From the NCBI GenBank assembly GCA_964480725.1, contig CAYZQO010000016.1:1-64000 (forward strand): a stretch of 64,000 nucleotides of DNA, written 5' to 3'. Positions 52,606 through 61,226 of the stretch are shown piece by piece. The position numbers were made by a program, and so were the translations under genes. The notes under the pieces are model-generated. The model was not told where the DNA came from, did no database searches, and saw nothing but the letters and a program-made list of their open reading frames with translations. Position 1 is the stretch's first letter; the number at the start of each line of letters is the position of its first letter. The stretch comes from JAFGBI01 sp964480725. Its GTDB lineage: Bacteria > Myxococcota_A > Polyangia > Polyangiales > Polyangiaceae.

Positions 52606-54384
52606 TCAGCGGCGCCGGCCACCGAGGCGGCGCGCGACGACGCCGAGCCCGAGGAGCAGCCACGCGGCGCTCCCACCGGTGCCACCGCGCCGCGCCGCGC
52701 GACAGCCGCAGCCGACGTCGCCCTCCGGCGCCGCTAGCGAGGCGGCCCCGTCGCCGCCGGTGCCGGAGAACCCTGGCGCCGCGCCCGTCGCCCCCACGAT
52801 GAGCTCGCCGCCCGTGCCTTCGATGGAGCCACCGCCGCCGACCCCCTCGCCGCCCTCGCAAATGCCATTGTTGGGGTTGCAGGTCTGGCCCTCGGGACAG
52901 TCGACGCCAGCGCAGAGTTCGACGCAGGCGCCCGCTTTGCACACCTGCCCGGCGGGACAGGAAACGCCAACGCACGCCCTATCGATGCACTTGCCGTCGG
53001 CGCCGCAGTCGAACCCTTCGGGGCAGGGCATGCAGTTGCAGTCGGCGATGCAGGAGCCCGCCTGGCAGACGAACCCGGCCGGACAGGAGATTCCCTGGCA
53101 GAGATCGACGCAGTTGCCGAACAGGCAGTCCTGTCCCGCGGGGCAGGACACGCCGTCGCAGCCGCCGATGCAGACCCCCTCCCGGCAATGCTGGCCCTCG
53201 CCACACTCGACGCCGAAGCAGGACTGCTCGATGCAGGCATTGGAGGTGTTATCGCAACTGTACCCGATGGGACAGACGAACTCCCCCGTCGAGCAGCGCG
53301 CGACGCACTGCCCCTCGAAGCAGATCGGCGCGACCTCGGGGCAGAGCCCGTCGCCGTTGTCGATCACGCCGTCGCAGTCGTTGTCGATGTTGTCGCACGA
53401 CTCCGCCGTGGGCTCGAACTTCTGCACGCAGGCGCCCGGCGTGTCGTCGACGGTGCACTCAGTGATGCCGATGCTGCAGATCCCGAGCAGCCCGGTGGGA
53501 CAGCGCTGCCCGCCGCCCTTGCACTGGATCCCCTGCACCCGATAGACGAAGTCGTTGAAATCGCCGTCGGCGACCCAGTTGTCGTCGCCGACGTCGACCG
53601 GCGGGTTGAAGGTGGTGGCGTTGCTCGGCAGATCCTCGAACGCGATGTAGAAGACGCCCGGCGAGCGCTTGGAGGCGAAGACGAGCGCGCTCACCCACGG
53701 CTGCCCCGAGCCCTGGTGGATCGTGTTCAGGCGCGGCTCGGAGTACTTCTGCTGGGTGCACACCGGCTGCTGAACGGACGGGATATTGCCGGCCGTTCCG
53801 GCCACCGGGCGGATGGTGAAGCCGATGTTCTTCGAGGGGCAATTCTGGAAGACGGGATGCGCCTGCACGTCCTCGAGCGGCGCCCCCTGCACCGCCGGCA
53901 TCCCGATGATTGGCACGAAGGAGGCGTCGTCGTTCTTGTACTGCTCCCACTGTCCGGTGAGGGCGTCGTGGTAGTCGATGACGTCCGCCGAGGTGACCAG
54001 GGGCACGAAGGTCGTCGGATCGTCGACACAGTACCAGCCAAAATCCATCCGGCAGCCCCCCCCGCGGAGGATCATCTGCCCGGACAGCCCACAGAGCGGT
54101 GAGAACACCGAGGGGTGAACGCCGGCGTCGAGCTGGTAATGGATCTGCTCACCGAGTCGATCGAAGAGGGCCCCGAGGCCAAGCGTGCTGACGTTGAACT
54201 TCGCGGTGTCGAAGTAGTCCCCGGAAAGAGACTGATCGACGGGCACCGAGGTGAACTCACTCCCGTCGACGTAGAAGGGCGCGGGCTGGGGCACCTGGGC
54301 CGAGGCCGGATCCGTGCCGAGCATGGCAGCGGCGCCGACGGCGAGGAGCGAGGCGAAGCGAGGCGAAGCACGCAGGGAGGTCAT
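52606..54384 (-). CDS. Cys-rich surface protein with DUF4114, MopE-type motif and MYXO-CTERM tail
   Basis: The 592-residue product has a signal peptide (MTSLRASPRF..., cleaved near AMLGTDPASA), a DUF4114-like domain ending NWVADGDFNDFVYRVQG, the MopE-type metal-binding motif CDNIDNDCDG, then a tandem of short Cys modules (CxGVxCxxGQxC, CPAGQxC). The C-terminus is GCGCRAARRGG plus a membrane helix and Arg cluster: a MYXO-CTERM sorting signal, strong evidence for Myxococcota. It should be anchored or cleaved at the outer surface. It is convergent with gntK (8-nt gap). ATG at 54384. Confidence 0.85.
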   Translation of the reverse strand: MTSLRASPRFASLLAVGAAAMLGTDPASAQVPQPAPFYVDGSEFTSVPVDQSLSGDYFDTAKFNVSTLGLGALFDRLGEQIHYQLDAGVHPSVFSPLCGLSGQMILRGGGCRMDFGWYCVDDPTTFVPLVTSADVIDYHDALTGQWEQYKNDDASFVPIIGMPAVQGAPLEDVQAHPVFQNCPSKNIGFTIRPVAGTAGNIPSVQQPVCTQQKYSEPRLNTIHQGSGQPWVSALVFASKRSPGVFYIAFEDLPSNATTFNPPVDVGDDNWVADGDFNDFVYRVQGIQCKGGGQRCPTGLLGICSIGITECTVDDTPGACVQKFEPTAESCDNIDNDCDGVIDNGDGLCPEVAPICFEGQCVARCSTGEFVCPIGYSCDNTSNACIEQSCFGVECGEGQHCREGVCIGGCDGVSCPAGQDCLFGNCVDLCQGISCPAGFVCQAGSCIADCNCMPCPEGFDCGADGKCIDRACVGVSCPAGQVCKAGACVELCAGVDCPEGQTCNPNNGICEGGEGVGGGGSIEGTGGELIVGATGAAPGFSGTGGDGAASLAAPEGDVGCGCRAARRGGTGGSAAWLLLGLGVVARRLGGRRR

Positions 54385-54632
54385 TCGATGATTATAGCAA
54401 AGCGCTGCATCGGCTCGAATTCCACCGGGCTCACTGGACGAACGAGGACGCGCTGCGTCGATTCTTGACCCAACCCGGTCGGAAAACGACGCCGCCGACC
54501 GCGCGACTGCGCCAGCGAACCGGTGACGAAACCGCATTTCAGTGGCAGCGGCACCCTGGCCCACATCGGCGCCCTCCACGGGGCGTCCCAGACTGAACGT
54601 CTGGCCTCCTTCCGACGCGTGAGCGCGACGCG

Positions 54633-55112
54633 TCACGGTGCCACGGGCGAACGCCCGGCGACGATGAGATCCCACCAGCCGAAGGCGAGCGCGATGGCGT
54701 GGTCGAGCTGCCAGGTGCCGCTATCGATGGGATCGCCGGAGCGGCGTGGCCGTGGGGCGAGCGTCTCGTCCGGAAGGCAGTACGCGGCCCGCTCGGAGCT
54801 CTGGAGCAGGTGCAGGACCCCCTCGGAGAACCCCACTCCCGCGTAGATGATCGCGCCCGAAAAGGGCAGCGCGGCGAGGTCCTGGAGCGCGTAGGGGATC
54901 TTCTCGTCCACCGTCCCCGAAGAGTCCTGGTACTTGCACTCGAGCGCGAAGGCGCGCGACGTGGCCCGCTCCACCACCAGCAGGTCGAGGCGGCGCTGCT
55001 TGCCGATGATCGACGTCCCGACCGGGATCTCCTCGAACACCTCGACGCGCCGCGCGCCGTAGTTGCGCGCGACGTAACGGCCGATCCGGCGCCGGTACTC
55101 GGTCCCGGTCAT
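54633..55112 (-). CDS. Small PD-(D/E)XK-type nuclease, probable restriction partner
   Basis: A 159-residue product with a compact PD-(D/E)XK core: Asp43 in RRLDLLVV and Glu58-x-Lys60 in ALECKYQ, with an upstream helix containing acidic residues. It begins MTGTEYRRRIGRYVARNYG. The ATG overlaps the stop of the upstream methyltransferase (ATGA), so the two are one transcriptional unit. Together they look like a minimal restriction-modification pair in which this is the nuclease. It could instead be a repair or anti-phage nuclease of the same superfamily. No specificity domain is visible. Confidence 0.75.
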   Translation of the reverse strand: MTGTEYRRRIGRYVARNYGARRVEVFEEIPVGTSIIGKQRRLDLLVVERATSRAFALECKYQDSSGTVDEKIPYALQDLAALPFSGAIIYAGVGFSEGVLHLLQSSERAAYCLPDETLAPRPRRSGDPIDSGTWQLDHAIALAFGWWDLIVAGRSPVAP

Positions 55113-55969
55113 GGCCGCGAACCCCCACCTTCGCCGGGCGTTGCCGTCGACCGGGCGGCACCCGCGGCGCCCCGGCAGACCGACGCAAGCAGGGCACGGT
55201 CGTGCCGGGCGCCGGCCTCGCCGAGGCGGCGCGCCGCGACGGCGACCGCTTCGGCGCAGAGGTCGTTGCCTAGAAAACGCCGACCGAGGCGGGTCGCAGC
55301 CACGCCAGTCGATCCGGAGCCCGCGAAGGGATCGACCACCAGCTCGCCCGGCGAGCTGCTCTGCCGGATCAGCACCTCGGCCACGGCCGCGGGCTTCTCC
55401 GCGGGGTAGCCACCGTGAACCCGCGGCGCGGCGATCACGTCGGCGATAGCGAGATCGGCCAGGCGGCGCCGCCCCTTCTCGAAGAAGAGCACGAGCTCGT
55501 AGCGCGCGCGGTAATGGTAGCCCATGCCGATGGCACACTTGTCCCACACCAGGGGCTTCCAGAAGCGGAAACCCGCCGCCTCCGCGGCGGGCTTGGCGAC
55601 GAACATCGTCGTCTGATCGCAGAAGAGGTAGAGGTGCCCGTTCCGGGCGAGCACGCGGTGCGCCTGGCGGAACAGATCCGGGAAGCGAGCGTTGGGAAAG
55701 ATCTGGAACCAGTCGTTGCTGGACGCCTTGCTGTGCTTGAGCCGCGTGGTGGTGCCGACGGCCCGGTGCTTCTCGAGCGACTCGTAGGCGGGATCGGTGA
55801 CCAGGAGATCCACGCAGCCATCGCCGAGGCCCGCGAGCCACTCGACCGCGTCACCGCGGGACAGCGCGAAGGCCCCCCCGCCCGTGATGTTCTCCCTGAC
55901 CTCGCCACCAGACCGGGCCCCGCCGCGCGCGGCGGGCGGGCACCCCGAGGACGGTGACGAGGCGTCCAT
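55109..55969 (-). CDS. Amino DNA methyltransferase (motif IV before motif I)
   Basis: The 286-residue product has catalytic motif DPAY (59-62) before the SAM motif FAGSGST (215-221), the beta-class order for N6-adenine or N4-cytosine methyltransferases; DPAY leaves the base ambiguous. Between them is GHLYLFCDQTTMF and WDKCAIGMGYHYR. The recognition sequence is unknown. Starts at 56038 and 55969 are both possible; 55969 is taken because the conserved region follows. The 3' end overlaps the nuclease gene by 4 nt. Confidence 0.85.
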   Translation of the reverse strand: MDASSPSSGCPPAARGGARSGGEVRENITGGGAFALSRGDAVEWLAGLGDGCVDLLVTDPAYESLEKHRAVGTTTRLKHSKASSNDWFQIFPNARFPDLFRQAHRVLARNGHLYLFCDQTTMFVAKPAAEAAGFRFWKPLVWDKCAIGMGYHYRARYELVLFFEKGRRRLADLAIADVIAAPRVHGGYPAEKPAAVAEVLIRQSSSPGELVVDPFAGSGSTGVAATRLGRRFLGNDLCAEAVAVAARRLGEAGARHDRALLASVCRGAAGAARSTATPGEGGGSRP

Positions 55970-56061
55970 GGTGCGCACGGATCCCTCTATCACCGCCACC
56001 GCGTGACGTCTGCCCCCGGGCGCCCGCGCGCCTGACATTTTTCGTCAGATCGGCGACCGCG

Positions 56062-56679
56062 TCACGGCGTCGCGCCCACCGGGGACGGCTCGCTCACGCG
56101 GCAGTATCGCTCTCCCCGGGTCAGCGGTCGCCCGTAGGGGATCCGCGCGTTCTGGGGCGCGATGTAGACGGCGCCGCCCGGGCCCGGCCGCGGGATGATG
56201 GCCCCGGTGGTCATCGGCCGGCCATCGCGCGACTGCTCCACGACCACGACCACGTCAGCCCCCTCCTGCCGGAAGCCCCAGTAGCTGGCGCCGAGGGAGT
56301 CCTCCGCGGCGGCCGGACAGGGCAGTCCAGCGGAGGTCACCGCGACGACGAGCTGGTCCGAGCCGGTCCGGGGCGCCCCAGACTGCCAGAAGAACTGGGG
56401 ATCGTTCGCTTTTCCGAGGTGCACCGCCAGGCATTCGCAGACGGCGGGTGGGTTCTCGGTGGCGAGCTGCAGGTCCGGTCGGGCGCCGACGAGAGCAGCA
56501 TCCGCGCCCGCGGACGCGGGCCCGCCGGCGAGCAGCCCGGACTGCTCCACCAGCGGGTCCTCGGCGATCGGCCGGTCGTGCATCGGCACCTCCTCCTTCG
56601 CCCCCTTGTTGGCCGAGGACTTGCACCCCCCGACGACGATCAGGACCCCTACCAGGAAGAGATACGCGGAGCGGCTCAC
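56062..56679 (-). CDS. Hypothetical lipoprotein
   Basis: The 205-residue product has a signal peptide and lipobox VVGGC, followed by an unfamiliar, Cys-poor globular body with a GKANDPQFFWQ segment. The GTG at 56679 is the only start that gives a proper signal peptide. It is divergent from the FliI/YscN-family gene and its 3' end lies 93 nt after the methyltransferase start. Function unknown. Confidence 0.65.
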   Translation of the reverse strand: MSRSAYLFLVGVLIVVGGCKSSANKGAKEEVPMHDRPIAEDPLVEQSGLLAGGPASAGADAALVGARPDLQLATENPPAVCECLAVHLGKANDPQFFWQSGAPRTGSDQLVVAVTSAGLPCPAAAEDSLGASYWGFRQEGADVVVVVEQSRDGRPMTTGAIIPRPGPGGAVYIAPQNARIPYGRPLTRGERYCRVSEPSPVGATP

Positions 56680-56786
56680 GCGGGAAGGGTCGCACCGCGT
56701 CCGGGCGGAAGGCAACTGTTCTGCGGGCAGCCACGCCCGACGAAACCCGGGACCTTGCGCCCCGGACCCGGGTACGCTCGTCCCCC

Positions 56787-58187
56787 GTGGACCTCCACGC
56801 CCTGCGCGAGCAACTGGCGCGCGCGCCCGCAACCAGGCCCGTCGGGCGCGTGCTCGGTCTCACCGGGCTATCGGTTCGCCTCGCGCTGCCCGGCGCCCGC
56901 GTCGGGGACGTCGTGGTGATTCGGCGACTGCGCGGGCCGCTGCTCGCGGAGATCGTCGGCTTTACGCCCGAGGGCACCGTCGCCATTCCGCTCGACGACA
57001 CCAACGGGATCGGTCCGGAGGATCCCGTCGAGGGGACCGGGGGCCCCTTGCGGGTCGGCGCGGGTCAGGCGCTGCTGGGGCGGGTGCTCGACGGGCTGGG
57101 CCGCCCGATCGACGGGGCGCCGCTCCCCGACGGGCTGACGCCGGTGGTCGTTGACCGCGCGCCACCGCCCCCACTCGGACGGCGGCCAATCGGCGAACCC
57201 CTCGCGACCGGGGTGCGCGCCATCGACGGGCTGCTCACCGTGGGGGTGGGGCAGCGAATCGGCCTGTTCGCGGGCTCGGGCGTCGGCAAGAGCACGCTGC
57301 TCGGCGCCATCGCCCGCGGCGCCACGGCGGACGTGGTGGTGGTCGCGCTGGTCGGCGAGCGCGGCCGCGAGGTCGCGGAGTTCCTCGACCGCGCCCTCGG
57401 CGAGGCGGGGCGACGCCGCGCCGTCGTGGTGGCGTCGACGAGCGACGCCCCTGCGCTCGAGCGCCTGCGCGCGGCGCAGGTGGCTACCGCGCACGCCGAG
57501 CACTTCCGCGACCAGGGGGCGAGCGTGCTCCTGCTGGTCGACTCGGTGACGCGGGTCGCGCGGGCGCAGCGCGAAGTCGGGCTCGCCGCCGGAGAGCCCC
57601 CCGCGCGCCGCGGCTACCCGCCCAGCGTGTTCGCCCTGCTGCCGCGGCTGCTGGAGCGCAGCGGACAGGGCGAGCGCGGCAGCATCACGGCCATCTACAC
57701 GGTGCTGGTCGAGGGCGGCGATCTCGACGAGCCGATCGCAGACGAGGTCCGCGGCATCCTCGACGGGCATGTCGTGCTCGCCCGCGAGATCGCCGCGCGC
57801 GGCCGCTTCCCGGCCATCGACGTCCCGGGCTCGATCTCCAGGGTGATGGACGCGGTCACCACGCCCGAGCACCGCCGGACCGCGGCAGCGGTGCGGGGCC
57901 TCATCGCCACCTTCGAGGAGAAGCGTGACCTGGTTTCCCTCGGGGCGTACCAAGCGGGGAGCGACGCGCGCCTCGATCGCGCCATCGCGGCGCAGGCCGA
58001 CCTCGAGGGGTTCCTCGCTCAGGCGCCGGACGCGCCGACGCCGCTCGCGGAAACCGCAAGAGGGCTCGCGACGCTGGCCGAGCGCCACGCGGAGCGAGGT
58101 GGGTCCGCCCGCCGGAGCCCCGGGCCCCCCGGCGGGAGCGGCGGCCCGCTCACGCCGTCTTCGCCGCCTGCTCGCCCGAGCGGTTGA
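56787..58187 (+). CDS. FliI/YscN-family (type III secretion/flagellar) ATPase
   Basis: The 466-residue product is a rotary-type ATPase with Walker A in GLFAGSGVGKST and the FliI/YscN segments DTNGIGPEDPV, RGYPPSVFALLPRLLERSGQGERGSITAIYTVLVEGGD and SRVMDAVTTPEHR. It resembles the alpha/beta subunits of F1. No other flagellar or injectisome gene is in the window. The GTG at 56787 starts the conserved N-terminal domain. Its Pro/Ser-rich tail overlaps the convergent dnaJ by 38 nt. Confidence 0.9.
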   Translation: MDLHALREQLARAPATRPVGRVLGLTGLSVRLALPGARVGDVVVIRRLRGPLLAEIVGFTPEGTVAIPLDDTNGIGPEDPVEGTGGPLRVGAGQALLGRVLDGLGRPIDGAPLPDGLTPVVVDRAPPPPLGRRPIGEPLATGVRAIDGLLTVGVGQRIGLFAGSGVGKSTLLGAIARGATADVVVVALVGERGREVAEFLDRALGEAGRRRAVVVASTSDAPALERLRAAQVATAHAEHFRDQGASVLLLVDSVTRVARAQREVGLAAGEPPARRGYPPSVFALLPRLLERSGQGERGSITAIYTVLVEGGDLDEPIADEVRGILDGHVVLAREIAARGRFPAIDVPGSISRVMDAVTTPEHRRTAAAVRGLIATFEEKRDLVSLGAYQAGSDARLDRAIAAQADLEGFLAQAPDAPTPLAETARGLATLAERHAERGGSARRSPGPPGGSGGPLTPSSPPARPSG

Positions 58188-59244
58188 GCTCCTCTTCCAA
58201 CTCCTCGATGAGCTTCCGCGCACGCTTGGTGAGCTTCTTGGGCACCGCAATGTCGACCACGACGTGCAGGTCACCGCGACCACGACGATCGAGGCGCGGG
58301 ATACCTCGCCCGCGGACCGTCAGGACGGTGCCCGGCTGCGTGCCGGCCTTCACCGTGACCGTGACCGTCGTCTCATCGGGCAGCGTGAGCTCGAGTTCGC
58401 ACCCGAGCGCTGCGTCCGCGAAGCTCACCCGCTCCCGGGCGATCAGGTCGTAGCCTTGACGCTCGAGGCCCTCGGCCGCCTCGACCTGCACGTCGACATA
58501 GAGATCGCCCGGCGGCGCCCCGGGGTCGCCCACCATTCCCTGACCGGGGACACGGAGCCGCTGGCCCGAGTCGATCCCAGCGGGGAACGTGACCAGCACG
58601 GTCCGGGTCTTCTCCACCTTGCCACCCCCGCGACAGGCGGCGCAGGGGTGCGTCACGCGCCGACCTCTGCCCCCACAGGTGGGACAGGTGGTCGTGAAGA
58701 CCATGAACCCGCGCTGCGTGGTGACCTGCCCGGATCCGCGACAGCTCCCGCAGGTTTCCGGAGGGTGGCCGGGCTCCGCCCCGCTGCCGGAGCAGGCCTC
58801 GCACGGCGCCACGCCGTGCACGCTGATCTCCTGCTTGGTCCCGGTCATGGCGTCCGCCAGGGTGATTGTGGCGTCCGCGCGAACGTCCTGTCCGGGCTGG
58901 GGACCGCGCCGCCGCGACGAGCCGCCGAAGCCGCCGAAGCCGCCGAAGAAGTCGGAGAACATGTCCTGGAACTGGCTCAGGATGTCGCCGATGTCGGCGT
59001 TGCCGGCACCCATGCCATCCACCGCGGCGTGGCCGAAACGGTCGTAGTTCCTGCGCTTCTCCGCGTCGGACAGCACCTGGAAGGCCTCGTGCGCCTCCTT
59101 GAAGCGGGCCTCGGCCTCGGGATCCCCCTGGTTCCGATCCGGATGGTGCTTCAGCGCTGCCTGTCGCCAGGCCTTGCGGACCGCGTCCTCGTCCGCGTCA
59201 CGGCCGACCCCGAGCACCTCGTAATAGTCGCGTTTCTGGCTCAT
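58150..59244 (-). CDS. dnaJ: Co-chaperone DnaJ
   Basis: DnaJ of 364 aa: J-domain with HPD in KHHPDRN, a Gly/Phe-rich linker, four CXXCXGXG zinc motifs (CEACSGSG, CGSCRGSG, CPTCGGRG, CAACRGGG) and the C-terminal peptide-binding domains (RVPGQGMVGDPGAPPGDLYVDV). It stimulates DnaK ATPase. The ATG at 59244 begins the J-domain; 6 open codons upstream are not conserved. It is separated from dnaK and overlaps the 3' end of the convergent ATPase gene by 38 nt. Confidence 0.97.
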   Translation of the reverse strand: MSQKRDYYEVLGVGRDADEDAVRKAWRQAALKHHPDRNQGDPEAEARFKEAHEAFQVLSDAEKRRNYDRFGHAAVDGMGAGNADIGDILSQFQDMFSDFFGGFGGFGGSSRRRGPQPGQDVRADATITLADAMTGTKQEISVHGVAPCEACSGSGAEPGHPPETCGSCRGSGQVTTQRGFMVFTTTCPTCGGRGRRVTHPCAACRGGGKVEKTRTVLVTFPAGIDSGQRLRVPGQGMVGDPGAPPGDLYVDVQVEAAEGLERQGYDLIARERVSFADAALGCELELTLPDETTVTVTVKAGTQPGTVLTVRGRGIPRLDRRGRGDLHVVVDIAVPKKLTKRARKLIEELEEELNRSGEQAAKTA

Positions 59245-59301
59245 CGGGGCGGTGAAGGGCAAATAGATCCGCGGGCCAAGCTAAGGCTTCGCCCTTCACT
59301 G

Positions 59302-61134
59302 TCAACGCCCGAGGCCCGGGTCGCTCGAGTCGCGCTCCGCTTGGGTCGGTGACGCCGAGGCGCGCAGCTGCTCGAGCAAGACCGCCTGCTCCCGGACGCG
59401 TGCCTCCGCGGTGGCAAGCGCCACCCGGAGCGCCTCGGCCGATGCGTCGGGCGCGACGCCCGTGGACAGGAGTGAACCGGCACGCTGAGCGGCCAGCGCC
59501 CATTCGGCGGCCTGGAGCTCGGCCACGAGCTCGGCGTTCCTCCGGCCCAGGTCGGCGACGTTGGCGCGGAGCGCATCGATCCCGTGACCAGCGCGGAGGC
59601 GGTCGAGCTCGGCCACGAGCTCGGCACCGGCGCGCGCCGCTTCACGCGCGGCTCGCTCGCGGGCTTGGAGCTCCCTCGCCCGATCGACGAGCTGCTCCTC
59701 GAGCGACGCCACGTCGCGGGCGGCCTGCTCCTCGATGGCAGCGAGCCCCGTGAGGCGACGCTGCTCCTCGGCGCGCGCCGCCGACAAGGCCTCGAGCTTG
59801 GCCTCGAGCGCCGCGACGCCGCCGCGCGCAGCCGCGAGCTCGGACTTGACCCGCGCGAGCTCGGCGACCGCGGTGGCGGGCATCGCTGGAGCGCTGGTCT
59901 GACGCCGTCGCTCCGCTGCCAGCTCGGCAACGAGCGCCGCGTGCTTCGCCTCGAGGGTCTCCTGCGTGGCTGCGAGGGGCGCCTGCTTGGCCTCGAGCGC
60001 CGCGTGCTTCGCCTCGAGCGCGGCGTGCTTCCCCTCGAGGGGCGCGTGCTTCGCCTCGAGCGCGGCGTGCTTCGCCTCGAGCGCCGCGTGCTTGGCCGCG
60101 AGGGGTGCGTACTTGGCCTCGAGCGCGGCGTGCTTGGCCGCGAGGGGTGCGTACTTGGCCGCGAGCGCCGCGTGCTCGCGAGCCGTTGCCGACGCCCGCT
60201 CCTCCGCGGCGTCGAACTCCGCCTGAACCGCGTCGGCGCGGGCGTCCGCGGTCGCCGCGCGATCCTCGAGCTGCTGCGCCCAGGCCGCGCTGCGCTGCAG
60301 CTCGGCCTCGAGCCGCGCCACGCGCTCGCCACGTTCCTGCGCCGAAGCCTCGTCGCCACGCCGCGCCAGAGCAGCCTCCACCTCGACGAGCCGCTCGCGG
60401 GACTGACGCTCGGCGGACCGCGCCGCCCGCAGCTGCCGCTCGAGCACCCCGGCGTCACCCGCCGCGAGCACCTCGCGGGTCGTGAGCTGGACGATCATGA
60501 GCGTCTCGAGCGGTGTCGCCTCGCGCGCCGCAACGGCGACGAACCACTCGGGCTCCTCGGCGCCTCCCGGCACGAAGCCGACGTCGAGGACTGGCTCGAG
60601 ATCTCCCTCCGGCGCGAAGTCGCAGACCGCGTACCCCACGAACGGGGACTGCCCGAGCATCCTGACCTGCTCGAACACGCCGGTCACCAGATCGTAGAAG
60701 GCGTAGTAGTCGGGCGCCTGACTCGCCTCGGCGAGCGGCAGCAGGCGCGCAGGCGCGTCCGGGTTCCGGCAGGCCACCAGCGCCGTTCCCCGGGCGCCCA
60801 GGGCCCGCCGCACCTGGCGCAGCACGTGCGCGGGGTCGGGCACCGTCGCCAGGTCCTCGATGATGGCGACGTCGAACGCACCGTCGCGCACGGGCAACCC
60901 GCCCGGGCCGAGCGGGGCGAACGAGGCATGAGCGTCGGCGTTGTGCGCGGCCGCCTCGGCGACGCGGCCGGCATCCGCGTCGACCACGTGCACCAGCCGG
61001 GCGCCACGCTCCAGCAGGCGCTCGACCAGCGGCGTGGTCGCTTCGCCAACCACGAGCACGCGACCCGCCGCCAGGATCGGCTCGGCGTAGGCGGCGAGCG
61101 CGATGCTCCCGCGTAGGGGTTTTTCCTCGGGCAT
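59302..61134 (-). CDS. SAM-methyltransferase-like protein with a perfect-heptad coiled coil
   Basis: A 610-residue protein. Residues 1-220 resemble a class I SAM methyltransferase (GRVLVVGEATTPLVERLLERGARLVHVVDAD, then GAFDVAIIEDLATVPDPAHVLRQVRRAL). Residues about 240-590 form a long Glu/Ala/Lys/Arg coiled coil. Within it, 321-404 is 12 perfect heptads of the form HAALEAK, encoded by 21-bp repeats. No catalytic residues beyond the fold can be confirmed, so methylation is uncertain. ATG at 61134. Confidence 0.75.
   Translation of the reverse strand: MPEEKPLRGSIALAAYAEPILAAGRVLVVGEATTPLVERLLERGARLVHVVDADAGRVAEAAAHNADAHASFAPLGPGGLPVRDGAFDVAIIEDLATVPDPAHVLRQVRRALGARGTALVACRNPDAPARLLPLAEASQAPDYYAFYDLVTGVFEQVRMLGQSPFVGYAVCDFAPEGDLEPVLDVGFVPGGAEEPEWFVAVAAREATPLETLMIVQLTTREVLAAGDAGVLERQLRAARSAERQSRERLVEVEAALARRGDEASAQERGERVARLEAELQRSAAWAQQLEDRAATADARADAVQAEFDAAEERASATAREHAALAAKYAPLAAKHAALEAKYAPLAAKHAALEAKHAALEAKHAPLEGKHAALEAKHAALEAKQAPLAATQETLEAKHAALVAELAAERRRQTSAPAMPATAVAELARVKSELAAARGGVAALEAKLEALSAARAEEQRRLTGLAAIEEQAARDVASLEEQLVDRARELQARERAAREAARAGAELVAELDRLRAGHGIDALRANVADLGRRNAELVAELQAAEWALAAQRAGSLLSTGVAPDASAEALRVALATAEARVREQAVLLEQLRASASPTQAERDSSDPGLGR
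59923..60174. repeat. 21-bp tandem repeat, 12 units, coding for heptads
   Basis: The 252-bp block encodes 12 consecutive seven-residue units (HAALEAK, YAPLAAK and variants) in the methyltransferase/coiled-coil protein. Units differ by few bases and the repeat stays in frame, so copy number could change by slippage without breaking the protein. Confidence 0.85.
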
Positions 61135-61226
61135 CGACGGCGCCGCAGCCTAGCCAAGACCGCCGCACGGCACCAGACCCGATCGGCGGGCCGGTATGCA
61201 ACGCGAGCGGCGGCGGCCCCGCCGCC

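Noticed and set aside
56032..56048. CTGAC/GTCAG short hairpin near the methyltransferase upstream region
   Set aside because: A 5-bp stem with a 7-nt loop is too weak and not clearly placed to act as a terminator or operator.
59923..60174. Possible CRISPR-like short repeats
   Set aside because: The 21-bp units are contiguous with no spacers and stay in frame within a coding region.
59584..61116. 510-codon open frame on the plus strand
   Set aside because: Antisense to the methyltransferase/coiled-coil gene; its repeats merely reflect the heptad repeats.
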